Source of the DNA: a bacterium
GTDB lineage: Bacteria > UBP6 > UBA1177
Direction: 5' to 3'
Length of the DNA: 64,000 nucleotides
Assembly (NCBI GenBank): GCA_017538365.1
Contig: JAFYIZ010000026.1
Coordinates: forward strand, 1 to 64,000
Positions 25,193 to 35,596 of this stretch are shown in pieces (the stretch's first letter is position 1; each line of letters begins with the position of its first letter). A program made the position numbers and the translations under genes. Under the pieces are notes generated by a model, which was given only the letters and a program-made list of their open reading frames with translations, did not search any database and was not told where the DNA came from.

Positions 25193-26079
25193 GAAATTTC
25201 ATAGATAACATCTCGGCAGCTATCGCAAGAATACCGCAGTGGGGCTTGATCTTCCCCATTCTTTTCCTCATGATGTTCCACTACTTCGCAATTTTCGACA
25301 AAAACAAAGCCGAACAGGAAGCCGGACTGAACGTGGCGCCGACGGAAAACGAAATGAAAGTTTTCAGGATCGTAAACGAACTGCCGCCAGACTCGAAAGT
25401 TCTTATTCTTGTAAACTACGGACCGGAATCCAAATACGAGCTTGAATCGGCAATGTCGGCTCTGATCGGAGTTTTAGCAGAGAAAAACATCGGGATCGCC
25501 TTTGCGACAATGATTCCCAACGGCGTTGAATCAACTTTTACCGCAGTTGAAAAAAGCATCGAAAACGGAAGTTTCGGCAAAGAGCGCTTCGTTTACGGTC
25601 ACGAATACACTCACTTGGGATTCATCGTCGGCGGCAATATCGCGACATACCTCATTGCCAACAACTTCGGCGAGGTCAAAGAGCGCGACATTTTCGACAG
25701 CAGCACCGAAATCCACCAGCCGCTGATGAGCGAGATCGGCAGCATTTCCGATTTTTCTGCGGTTTTCGAATTTTCCTCGCAGACTTTCGACGGCGTTCCG
25801 GGCATAGTCTCGTTTGCCGTAATGCTGAAGGACAAAAACGTGAAAAAAGTCGCATTCTGCTCGTCTGATATGCTTTCGGCCTACATTCCGTTCAGAGGAT
25901 CGCTTTACCTCGACGGACTTGTCGGCGGTTTCAAGTCGATTGCAGTCTTTATCCACGAATTCCAGCCCTCTCTGAATATAGAAAAACAGTATGCGATTCT
26001 CTCGACGATCCTGTTTTACATAATCGGGCTTGTAATATTTTCGAACTTGATAGAACTTACAAGAAAGAATAAAAAATGA
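25189..26079 (+). CDS. Membrane-anchored protein with Rossmann-like domain
   Basis: One membrane helix at each end (GLIFPILFLMMFHYFAIF and ILSTILFYIIGLVIFSNLI) encloses a roughly 210-residue alpha/beta domain. The order of strands and helices (SKVLILVNYGP, IGIAFATMIP, FVYGHEYTHLGFIVGG, VKKVAFCSSDM) is Rossmann-like. The HEYTHLG segment superficially resembles a metalloprotease HExxH but has Tyr-Thr spacing without a third ligand in view, so I do not call it a protease. The topology (helix, domain, helix) matches the 240-residue product two genes upstream, and the two could be distant relatives or partners. Junctions on both sides are ATGA overlaps. Confidence 0.6.
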   Translation: MRNFIDNISAAIARIPQWGLIFPILFLMMFHYFAIFDKNKAEQEAGLNVAPTENEMKVFRIVNELPPDSKVLILVNYGPESKYELESAMSALIGVLAEKNIGIAFATMIPNGVESTFTAVEKSIENGSFGKERFVYGHEYTHLGFIVGGNIATYLIANNFGEVKERDIFDSSTEIHQPLMSEIGSISDFSAVFEFSSQTFDGVPGIVSFAVMLKDKNVKKVAFCSSDMLSAYIPFRGSLYLDGLVGGFKSIAVFIHEFQPSLNIEKQYAILSTILFYIIGLVIFSNLIELTRKNKK

Positions 26080-26720
26080 ATATTTTCAACGATGTAGGAA
26101 CCATAACGGCTTTATTGCTCACCCTTGCGGTATTTTCGGGATTCTTCAAGCCGAACCCGCTTTACCGCTTTGCAGAGTCGCTTTTCATCGGCGTTTCAGC
26201 CGGCTACTTCGCGGTTATATGGTATTTTTCGATAATCAGACCAGCCTACAAATCGGCTGTCAACGGCGATCTGCTCATCCTGATACCGCTTATCGCAGGT
26301 CTTCTGCTGTTTATTCCGTCGAACAGTGAAGCAGCATATTCGAAACTCCGCTTTCTGCCGGCAGCATTCATCGTCATCGTCACCACGGCGATCAACATTC
26401 CCGTCTATTTTTCGGCTTTCATTCAGGAGATGATACGCACTTCGATAATTCCGCTCGTCTCGTTTGACGAAAGCGGCGCTCTGCAGATCGACATGACAAT
26501 AAACGCGGTACTCAGCATCGTATGCATAACTTCGACGATGATGTTTCTGGTCGCCCGCCACAAGAACAACAACCGTTTTATAAACACGACTGGAGAAATA
26601 GGCAGGTTCTTCATATTAGTTGCAATAGGCTCCGCTTTTGCTTATACTTTGCTTTCGAGACTTATTCTTTTTATGGGTAAGATTGAGTTCATTATGAATG
26701 CTGTCAGAATGGGATTCTAA
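26076..26720 (+). CDS. Six-helix integral membrane protein
   Basis: The 214-residue product is almost entirely hydrophobic, with about six predicted helices (for example ITALLLTLAVFSGFF, LLILIPLIAGLLLFIP, AVLSIVCITSTMMFLVA, FFILVAIGSAFAYTLLSRLI). Few charged residues lie inside the helices. A basic loop (ARHKNNNR) marks a probable cytoplasmic side. No family is recognised by eye. It is the last of the ATGA-coupled genes; the S41 protease gene begins 17 bp later behind its own AAGGGGG site, so the protease is likely read from the same transcript. Confidence 0.6.
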   Translation: MNIFNDVGTITALLLTLAVFSGFFKPNPLYRFAESLFIGVSAGYFAVIWYFSIIRPAYKSAVNGDLLILIPLIAGLLLFIPSNSEAAYSKLRFLPAAFIVIVTTAINIPVYFSAFIQEMIRTSIIPLVSFDESGALQIDMTINAVLSIVCITSTMMFLVARHKNNNRFINTTGEIGRFFILVAIGSAFAYTLLSRLILFMGKIEFIMNAVRMGF

Positions 26721-26737
26721 GAGATAAAGGGGGAAAA

Positions 26738-29644
26738 ATGAGAAAAAAATTGGCGCTTGTGCTGGTTTTGTTTCTGGCGTTCGTTCTCAATGCCAGCTTT
26801 TTCGGACACAATTCGTGGCTAACAAAAGACGCATCGCTGCAAAAAGGCGAAATAACGGTTTTTGCCCTCAAAACCGCCGAAAAACGCTATCTCGACAAAT
26901 CGAAAATCAAAGTCGCAGACCTTCTGACCTACGCCCTTGACGCCGTTCAGGATTCCCTTCCCGAAACTCTCATCTCTTATGACAAAGAGAAAAAAGTAAT
27001 AAATCTGCAGATTTACAACCAAAAGCACGTTATAAAAGTAAAAAGTCTGCGTGATGTCGTGGATGTAGCTTACGCTCTCAGATCGGTCTATATCCACCTT
27101 GACAAAGAGTACATCCCGGAACCTCCGCTCACGAAGGACGATATCGAATACATCGCTATAAACGGAATCCTCAAGAAACTCGATCCCCACTCGTATATTT
27201 TCACTCCGAAAGACTTCGACGACTTCGAAAAATCGACCGGAGGCAACTTCGGAGGTCTCGGCATAGTAGTCGGCATGAACGACAACGGCGAAATCACCGT
27301 TATTTCCCCGATGAAAGGCACTCCGGCGACAAAAGCGGGAATCGAGGCAAACGACGTAATCGTCCAGATCGACGACACTTCGGCGGTAAACCTCACTCTC
27401 GACAAAGCAGTCAGCAAAATGAGAGGAGAACCTGGAACCCCGATAACGCTTATGGTAAGACGCGAAGGCGTGCCCGAACTTCTCAAATTCGAAATAGTCC
27501 GCGCAGTCATCAAAATCACGTCGGTTCTCGCTGCAATGCCGCAGCCGGGAATCGGATACATCAACCTTTCGGGATTTATGGAAAACACCTATTCAACTCT
27601 CGTCGAAGAGCTTGACGGACTCAAAAAGAAAGGGATGAAAGCACTCGTTCTCGATATGCGCAACAACTCCGGCGGACTTCTGTCGCAGGCGATAGCGATA
27701 AGCGATATTTTCCTCGACAAAGGAGTCATCGTTTCCACAGTCGAAGACGATGAAGAGATAGAATCCAACTACGCGAAGAAAAGCCGCGGCGACATTCTCG
27801 ACATTCCGATAATCGTGATGATAAACGAAGGTTCCGCTTCGGCAACCGAAATCGTTACTGCTGCACTCAAAAAGAACGGCAGAGCGACTGTTCTCGGCAG
27901 AAAAAGCTTCGGCAAAGGAAGCGTTCAGACAATTATCGGAACTCCCGGCGGCGGCGGAATGAAGCTCACGATTGCCGAGTATCTCACTCCGGGCAACATT
28001 TCAATCCAGTCGGTCGGCATCACGCCTGACATCGAAACAAGGGCTGTTTTTATCCATCCCGATAAAATTTCGGTCTTTGATTCTGGCGAAAACATTCTGA
28101 AGGAAGGCGATCTCGAAGAGCACATCGTCAGCCAGTACGCACCGAAAACAGTTGAAAAACCGCTCACGACGATCCGTTATTTCAAAGAGTACAAAGACGT
28201 CAAAACGATAATCAAAGAACGCCGCGAACAGAAGGACGACGAGTTCAGAAGCGACGAAGAAATCGAAATCGCGGTCAAAATCGCCGAACAGATGACAAAA
28301 AAGATGAGAGCTTACGAAAGCTCACAGGTGATAAAAGACGAAGAATGGAAGAAAATCCTCGCAAAACTGCATGAAAACGGCATAAACTGGAAGGAAAAAG
28401 TCTCTCTCGCACAACCGAAAACCGACACTTTGAAAGTCACGATGCTGAGTGACGGCAAATTCAAAGGAGGCGAAACGGCGAAATTCACGTTCAAAGCGGA
28501 ACTTGAAGGCGAAATCGAAAACCTTCTCGGCGTTTTTGAAACTCCGATCAAAAATCTCAGGCGTATTGAAGTTCCTTTCGGTACTTTCACTGGCTCGGTA
28601 GAACGCACTGTCAACGTAAAACTTCCAGAATCAGTGCAGTGGCAGAAAACCGAAGGAACAATGAAGCTCTACCTCAACGAACCTGAAAAGAAAAAAGAGA
28701 TAAAAACCGCAAAATTCACAGTTGAAACGGTTCCGGTAGAACAGCCGGAACTCAGATTTGCCGTTGTTGCAGCGGAAACAATCGGAAACCGCGACGGCTT
28801 CATCCAGAGCGGCGAATCCGCAGAACTCACCCTCATGATAACGAACGAAGGCAAAGGCGCCGTTCTTGAAGGAAAGGCAATGCTTATAAACACCAACGAC
28901 ACCGAAGAAATCTTCATTGAAAACGGCACAAACTCGTTTACGCTCGAACCCGGAAAGTCGATGAATGCAAAATTCACATTCAAAACCGAAGTGCCTGTTA
29001 AAAAAGAAGATCTTGCAAAGCAGAAACTTTCACTTTCGGTTTACGACTACAAGCTGAAATACAGCGCAGAGTTCGACATTCCCTTTACTGATGCGGCGAA
29101 GTGCACTTTTGAAGAAGCAAAATCTAAGGTAGCTCTTGCAAAAGGAACGGAACTTTTCAACGCTTCAGACCTTTCGACAAAAATCGGTTCGGTATCTGCC
29201 GACGGAAACGCCGATTCAGCAGGAAAATGCGGAGATGCGATGCTTCTTGAAAGCGGTCTCTGGGTAAAAGCGGAAAATGCGGCTCCGGCAAAAGGAAAAA
29301 CTGAAATCAAAATCGAAAACGAATATCCGCTCACTATGCCGAAAATCGTCTTCGACAAAACGCCTCTCATCACAGATCAGAAAACGACTAAAATAGAATT
29401 CGGGATCAATCCTGACGAAGTAAAAGACATCTTTGTATTCCTCAACGGCAAAAAGGTTTTCTACAAACGGATCGAAAAAGATGAAAAGACTGAACTTTTC
29501 GGCGTTGACGTCGAAATGAAGAAAAAATACAACCGCATATCCGTTGCGGTAACCGGATCAGACGCAAAAACGAAAACCGTTTCAAAGTTCGTAACCTTCA
29601 CAAAAGGCGAAGACAAAAACGAAGAAGACGATTACGACGATTAG
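26738..29644 (+). CDS. S41 C-terminal-processing protease with PDZ domain and long C-terminal extension
   Basis: A signal peptide leads into a CtpA-type protease. A helical N-terminal region with LKKLDPHSYIF comes first, then a PDZ domain (about 165-250; GLGIVVGMND, GTPATKAGIEANDVIVQID). The S41 core follows (DMRNNSGG), with Ser368 in EGSASATE and Lys393 in GRKSFGKGSV forming the Ser/Lys dyad at the usual 25-residue spacing. The protein then continues for roughly 500 residues beyond the core, with beta-sandwich (CARDB-like) patterns and an acidic tail. CtpA proteins are usually 400-500 residues, so the extension is unusual. Likely a periplasmic protein-processing enzyme, possibly acting on the membrane complex encoded just upstream (inference). 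Confidence 0.85.
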   Translation: MRKKLALVLVLFLAFVLNASFFGHNSWLTKDASLQKGEITVFALKTAEKRYLDKSKIKVADLLTYALDAVQDSLPETLISYDKEKKVINLQIYNQKHVIKVKSLRDVVDVAYALRSVYIHLDKEYIPEPPLTKDDIEYIAINGILKKLDPHSYIFTPKDFDDFEKSTGGNFGGLGIVVGMNDNGEITVISPMKGTPATKAGIEANDVIVQIDDTSAVNLTLDKAVSKMRGEPGTPITLMVRREGVPELLKFEIVRAVIKITSVLAAMPQPGIGYINLSGFMENTYSTLVEELDGLKKKGMKALVLDMRNNSGGLLSQAIAISDIFLDKGVIVSTVEDDEEIESNYAKKSRGDILDIPIIVMINEGSASATEIVTAALKKNGRATVLGRKSFGKGSVQTIIGTPGGGGMKLTIAEYLTPGNISIQSVGITPDIETRAVFIHPDKISVFDSGENILKEGDLEEHIVSQYAPKTVEKPLTTIRYFKEYKDVKTIIKERREQKDDEFRSDEEIEIAVKIAEQMTKKMRAYESSQVIKDEEWKKILAKLHENGINWKEKVSLAQPKTDTLKVTMLSDGKFKGGETAKFTFKAELEGEIENLLGVFETPIKNLRRIEVPFGTFTGSVERTVNVKLPESVQWQKTEGTMKLYLNEPEKKKEIKTAKFTVETVPVEQPELRFAVVAAETIGNRDGFIQSGESAELTLMITNEGKGAVLEGKAMLINTNDTEEIFIENGTNSFTLEPGKSMNAKFTFKTEVPVKKEDLAKQKLSLSVYDYKLKYSAEFDIPFTDAAKCTFEEAKSKVALAKGTELFNASDLSTKIGSVSADGNADSAGKCGDAMLLESGLWVKAENAAPAKGKTEIKIENEYPLTMPKIVFDKTPLITDQKTTKIEFGINPDEVKDIFVFLNGKKVFYKRIEKDEKTELFGVDVEMKKKYNRISVAVTGSDAKTKTVSKFVTFTKGEDKNEEDDYDD

Positions 29645-29695
29645 TTTTCACCGCAAAACAGGCAAAAAAAGACTTTTTTTTATTATTTTTTCAAG

Positions 29696-29701
29696 TATAA
29701 T
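29696..29701 (+). promoter_or_regulatory. Possible -10 box for the VWA lipoprotein gene
   Basis: A perfect TATAAT followed by CCG lies 43 bp before the start codon. The -35 region is a T-rich tract without a clear hexamer. Two other TATAAT boxes in the window are followed by CC(G/A). Confidence 0.4.
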
Positions 29702-29743
29702 CCGCACCGTTGATGTTTTTTAAACTTTTTCAAGGAGGTTTTC

Positions 29744-31609
29744 ATGAAAAAACATTTGATCGCGTTACTCGCAGCTTTACTGTTCTGCCTCTTTCTGGCG
29801 GCATGTGCCAGCGATGATGATGAAGACACGAACGATACGGAAGCTGACACGACTTCCGACACGACCTCAGACACGACTGCTGATACTGCGGATTCCGGCA
29901 ATACGGACACAACCGATAGCGGCATAGATACAGATACGGGAGATCCGGATACAGAACCGACTTCCGATACAGAAACCGACACCGATGAAGGTCCCACATG
30001 CCTGTGCGGTCCGGATGATCAGGACGACGACGGCGACGGCATTTCTAACGGCGTTGAAGGATGCGACGATTTTGACGGTGACTCGATTCCCAACTGCCTT
30101 GACAGCGACAGCGACGGCGACGGTTATTCCGACAAAGAAGAATGCCCGGAACAGCCGTGCAGAGATACCGACAGCGACGGGAAACCAGATTTCCTCGATA
30201 AAGACAGCGACGGCGACAATCTTTCCGACAAAAAAGAAAAAGAAGTAGGCACCGATCCGCTCAACAAAGATACCGACGGCGACGGCGATGACGACCTCGC
30301 GGAAGTAGCTTTCGAATCAGATCCGCTTGATCCTAATGACCACGTTCCCGAAGGACTTTTCTTCGTCGTTCTTCCCTACGATTCAGACAACAGTCTTGAC
30401 GATGTCACGAGAGTTCTCACTTTCTCGACGAAAATCGAAGCTATCGACGTTGCGATTTTTTTCGACGATTCGGGCTCAATGAGAGATGAACAGGAAAAAC
30501 TGAGAGACGAAGTTAAAACAAGTGTTATCGACGCAATTGCCGCTGAATTTGCAGACAATCCCAATTACGCTTCTTTCGGCGTTGTAAAATTCGGCTGGGA
30601 TACGCCTTACACCGTTCGTCAGACAATGACGACCGATCCCGATTTGGTTAAAACTGCACTTGACGGCTTCGGCAACCAGAGCAACGAGCTGGCATTGTAT
30701 GCGATGTATATTGCTGCAACAGGTGTCGAATTTGTCGGCAGCTATATGGCATGTTTTGTTGATATAACTCACCCGTTCCAGAATCCTGTATGCAAAGACC
30801 CGAACATGGGTGTAAAAAGCGCAAAATACAATGTTGCAAAGGCTGACTGCTCCGGTGAAGACAAGATCGGATCTGTCGGTGGTCTCTGCATGAGAAAGAA
30901 ATCAATGCCGATTTTTATTGTAATCACCGACGAAGATTCCGATTTGTGCATTGAATACAACGGAACCATAACAAAGAGTACGACTTGCATGGCAAACGAA
31001 GGCTCTCCCGTTGTTTCCGTAAGTCAACTGGGCGGCGCATTGGGCGGAATCGGTGCTAAATTCATCGGTATCGACTCTTCATTCAGCTGCGATGACAACG
31101 GCAACAACTGCAAAAAATCGGAAGAACCGACAAAAGGTTTCTTCCCGACTGTAGCTAAACTCACAGGTTCTCTGAACAAAGATACCGGCGAACCTTTCAT
31201 TTACCACACTGAAAAATCCGACGGAACGGGAATCGGCGGAGATGTCGTTCAGGCGATACGCGACCTTACCGCATGGATTGATATGGATGTTACAACTGGC
31301 GGTGTCAGTGAAGTAGAGTGCAACGGCGTAAATGCTGCAGAGTTTGTAAAATCTTCAAAAGCTCTTTCGGCTGATCCTGAAACAATCCAGCACAACGACA
31401 CGACTTTCTTCTCCGTTACGCAGGATGCAGAAGTTACATTCGATGTTCATTTCCATAACGATTTCTGTATCAACGCGACAAACAGCCCTGTCAAATATGA
31501 AGCAGATGTCGCCGTTCTTGGCGGTAAAGAAGTTGACGGCGTTTTCAACGGTTCTTACCTTTCAGGCAGACATGTAACAGTCGTAGTTCCTGAAGGATCT
31601 ATAAAATAA
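29744..31609 (+). CDS. VWA-domain lipoprotein with thrombospondin type 3 repeats
   Basis: The lipobox is LAAC (Cys21). A low-complexity Asp/Thr/Ser segment follows ([15 protein letters not shown] and similar), then TSP3-type calcium-binding repeats at about 85-205 with units such as [15 protein letters not shown] and [14 protein letters not shown]. From about 235 there is a von Willebrand factor A domain with the MIDAS sequence FDDSGSM (DxSxS), a later ITDEDSD strand, and Cys-containing loops. The overall design is common in deltaproteobacterial and Myxococcota surface proteins and suggests metal-dependent adhesion or binding at the cell surface. The start has a strong AAGGAGG site. A palindromic hairpin sits 20 bp after the stop. 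Confidence 0.8.
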   Translation: MKKHLIALLAALLFCLFLAACASDDDEDTNDTEADTTSDTTSDTTADTADSGNTDTTDSGIDTDTGDPDTEPTSDTETDTDEGPTCLCGPDDQDDDGDGISNGVEGCDDFDGDSIPNCLDSDSDGDGYSDKEECPEQPCRDTDSDGKPDFLDKDSDGDNLSDKKEKEVGTDPLNKDTDGDGDDDLAEVAFESDPLDPNDHVPEGLFFVVLPYDSDNSLDDVTRVLTFSTKIEAIDVAIFFDDSGSMRDEQEKLRDEVKTSVIDAIAAEFADNPNYASFGVVKFGWDTPYTVRQTMTTDPDLVKTALDGFGNQSNELALYAMYIAATGVEFVGSYMACFVDITHPFQNPVCKDPNMGVKSAKYNVAKADCSGEDKIGSVGGLCMRKKSMPIFIVITDEDSDLCIEYNGTITKSTTCMANEGSPVVSVSQLGGALGGIGAKFIGIDSSFSCDDNGNNCKKSEEPTKGFFPTVAKLTGSLNKDTGEPFIYHTEKSDGTGIGGDVVQAIRDLTAWIDMDVTTGGVSEVECNGVNAAEFVKSSKALSADPETIQHNDTTFFSVTQDAEVTFDVHFHNDFCINATNSPVKYEADVAVLGGKEVDGVFNGSYLSGRHVTVVVPEGSIK

Positions 31610-31628
31610 ATTTGACCTCACACTTGAT

Positions 31629-31649
31629 CCCTCTCCAGTGTGGAGAGGG
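31629..31649. repeat. Palindromic hairpin repeat, copy 1
   Basis: Perfect 9-bp arms CCCTCTCCA/TGGAGAGGG with loop GTG stand 20 bp after the VWA gene's stop. There is no T run, so simple intrinsic termination is not supported. The same palindrome recurs after gyrA. Confidence 0.85.
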
Positions 31650-31763
31650 AAATTTCAGAATTCAGGAATCTCAGCAAGATTCGTCGCGCTTTTGGATCAC
31701 GAGATAACGAGATCTTGATATCACGGTAAAAAATCTGACACGCTTTAGGGATTAAAAAAGAAA

Positions 31764-31839
31764 TGGAGCTACCGAGGTGACTCGAACACCCGACCTGCTG
31801 ATTACGAATCAGCTGCTCTACCGACTGAGCCACGGTAGC
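31764..31839 (-). tRNA. tRNA-Thr (anticodon CGU)
   Basis: The minus strand folds into a full 76-nt cloverleaf. Acceptor GCTACCG pairs with CGGTAGC; the D arm holds GCTCAGTCGGTAGAGC. The anticodon stem GCTGA/TCAGC carries loop TTCGTAA, and the T arm GGGTG pairs with CACCT around loop TTCGAGT. The discriminator is T and the CCA is encoded. Anticodon CGT reads ACG (Thr). Confidence 0.96.
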
Positions 31840-31853
31840 ACCATCGGGGCGGG

Positions 31854-31881
31854 AATATAGAAAAAAATTGCCAAAAGTCAA
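31854..31881 (-). promoter_or_regulatory. Promoter of tRNA-Thr
   Basis: On the minus strand TTGACT (31876-31881), a 16-bp spacer and TATATT (31854-31859) lie just upstream of the tRNA, followed by a GC-rich discriminator (CCCGCCCC) of the kind seen at stringently controlled stable-RNA promoters. An inverted repeat GCCAAAAG/CTTTTGGC (31870-31896) overlaps the -35 box. Confidence 0.75.
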
Positions 31882-31914
31882 TTTTTTTCTTTTGGCGCGC
31901 CAGATTTTGCCGGT

Positions 31915-32016
31915 ATCACGGGATTTCGGGATCACGGGATTACGGGATGCCGGTTGCGCCGCTTCGGGATCTCGTAATCTCGGAATACCGGGATTTCGGC
32001 AAGATTTGCGGCGCAA
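31915..32016. repeat. Composite intergenic repeat: 8-bp iterations plus long inverted repeat
   Basis: Five units of AT(C/T/G)(A/T/C)CGGG-type octamers run from 31915 to 31954. They are followed by a 9-bp inverted repeat, TTGCGCCGC (31954-31962) and GCGGCGCAA (32008-32016), enclosing further CGGGAT/CTCG phrases and a CAAGATTTGC core. A relative lies at 56517-56574 and a degenerate one near 31668-31730. Confidence 0.7.
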
Positions 32017-32033
32017 TAAAAAATCGCTATAAT
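32005..32033 (+). promoter_or_regulatory. Possible promoter of psd
   Basis: TATAAT (32028-32033) is perfect; TTTGCG (32005-32010) at 17-bp spacing is a weak -35 and lies inside the right arm of the composite repeat. The start codon is 31 bp downstream. Confidence 0.45.
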
Positions 32034-32063
32034 CCACTGTTTTTGGTTTTAACGGAGTTTTGC

Positions 32064-32879
32064 ATGAACTACTTAAAGCAAATCTTTCTTTTCATCATTT
32101 CCTTTCCTGTTTTAAGCAGGATCTGGGGCAAAATCACTAAACTTGAGTTTCCGGCAGTTCTGATAAGTAAAGCAATCCAGATTTATGCTTCGCACTACGA
32201 AATTGATATGAAAAATTTTGAGGGAGAGCTTGAGGATTACGATTCTCTCTGCGCCTTTTTCACGAGAAAACTCGATCCGTCAGTGCGTCCGCTGAAAAAC
32301 GATGAAAACGCGTTTCTTTCACCGTGCGACGGAGTTGTCAGTGTTCTCGAAAACATACACGCCGATGTTGCCACACAGGTAAAAGGGAAAAATTATCTTG
32401 TTTCGGACCTCATCAAAAAGGAGCTCCCGTTTGAAAAAGGTTTCTGGCTTGCAACGATCTATCTTTCGCCGCGCGACTACCACAGATTCCATGTTCCGGT
32501 TGACTCTACCCTTTCGGCGTACATTCACACGGGTTGGAGGCTTTTTCCGGTAAATTCACTGGGTCTTGAGAATATCGACAGGCTTTTCATAAGAAACGAG
32601 CGCGTCGTGGCGAAATTCAAAGCGGAAAACTTCACCTACTTCTACACTGCGGTCGGAGCTACTTTCGTGGGCTCCATAAAGATGAACTTCACCGAAAAAT
32701 TTTCTGACGAGTGGGTCAAAAACGACAAAAAATATTCACAGAACGATGAATTCGGAATGTTTGAAATGGGTTCAACAATTGTTCTTCTCGTTCCCGAAGA
32801 AGCGGTTAAAAAACCGATGATCGCGCAAGGTGAAAAAATCGGTGTCGGCGAGCCGCTTTTTGAACTTAAAAAATCGTAA
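32064..32879 (+). CDS. psd: Phosphatidylserine decarboxylase
   Basis: The protein converts phosphatidylserine to phosphatidylethanolamine at the inner membrane. The start at 32064 (MNYLKQIF, behind AACGGAG) gives 271 residues, the normal length of the Psd-I type; upstream in-frame codons read through the intergenic repeat. Motifs are a hydrophobic N-terminus, FFTRKLDPSVRPL, LSPCDGV, the YHRFHVP motif, and close to the C-terminus FEMGSTIVLL. There the Gly-Ser-Thr is the self-cleavage site whose Ser becomes the pyruvoyl group (usually LGST, here MGST). Its presence implies a PE-containing membrane. Confidence 0.92.
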   Translation: MNYLKQIFLFIISFPVLSRIWGKITKLEFPAVLISKAIQIYASHYEIDMKNFEGELEDYDSLCAFFTRKLDPSVRPLKNDENAFLSPCDGVVSVLENIHADVATQVKGKNYLVSDLIKKELPFEKGFWLATIYLSPRDYHRFHVPVDSTLSAYIHTGWRLFPVNSLGLENIDRLFIRNERVVAKFKAENFTYFYTAVGATFVGSIKMNFTEKFSDEWVKNDKKYSQNDEFGMFEMGSTIVLLVPEEAVKKPMIAQGEKIGVGEPLFELKKS

Positions 32880-33050
32880 ATTTTTACCCGAAAAAATCAC
32901 AAAATTTCTCACTAAAAAATTGCAATTCTGCCCGAAAGACGGCCATTTTTTGACCCTGAAAAAACCGCGTTTGAAAAGTCCAGTAAAATCAACAACTTAA
33001 AAACGCATTTTTTGAAGCAGAAAAATCGTATATCCCCTAAAAATCATTGA

Positions 33051-35585
<2,535 letters not shown>

Positions 35586-35596
35586 CGGAGGAAACT

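Noticed and set aside
25603-25620. HEYTHLG in the Rossmann-like membrane protein as a metalloprotease site
   Set aside because: HEYTH fits HExxH, but the domain is alpha/beta with no helix context or third ligand seen.
31618-32037. A 139-codon open frame on the minus strand spanning the tRNA
   Set aside because: It reads through a tRNA and intergenic repeats; the RDP/NP repeats come from the 8-bp DNA repeats.
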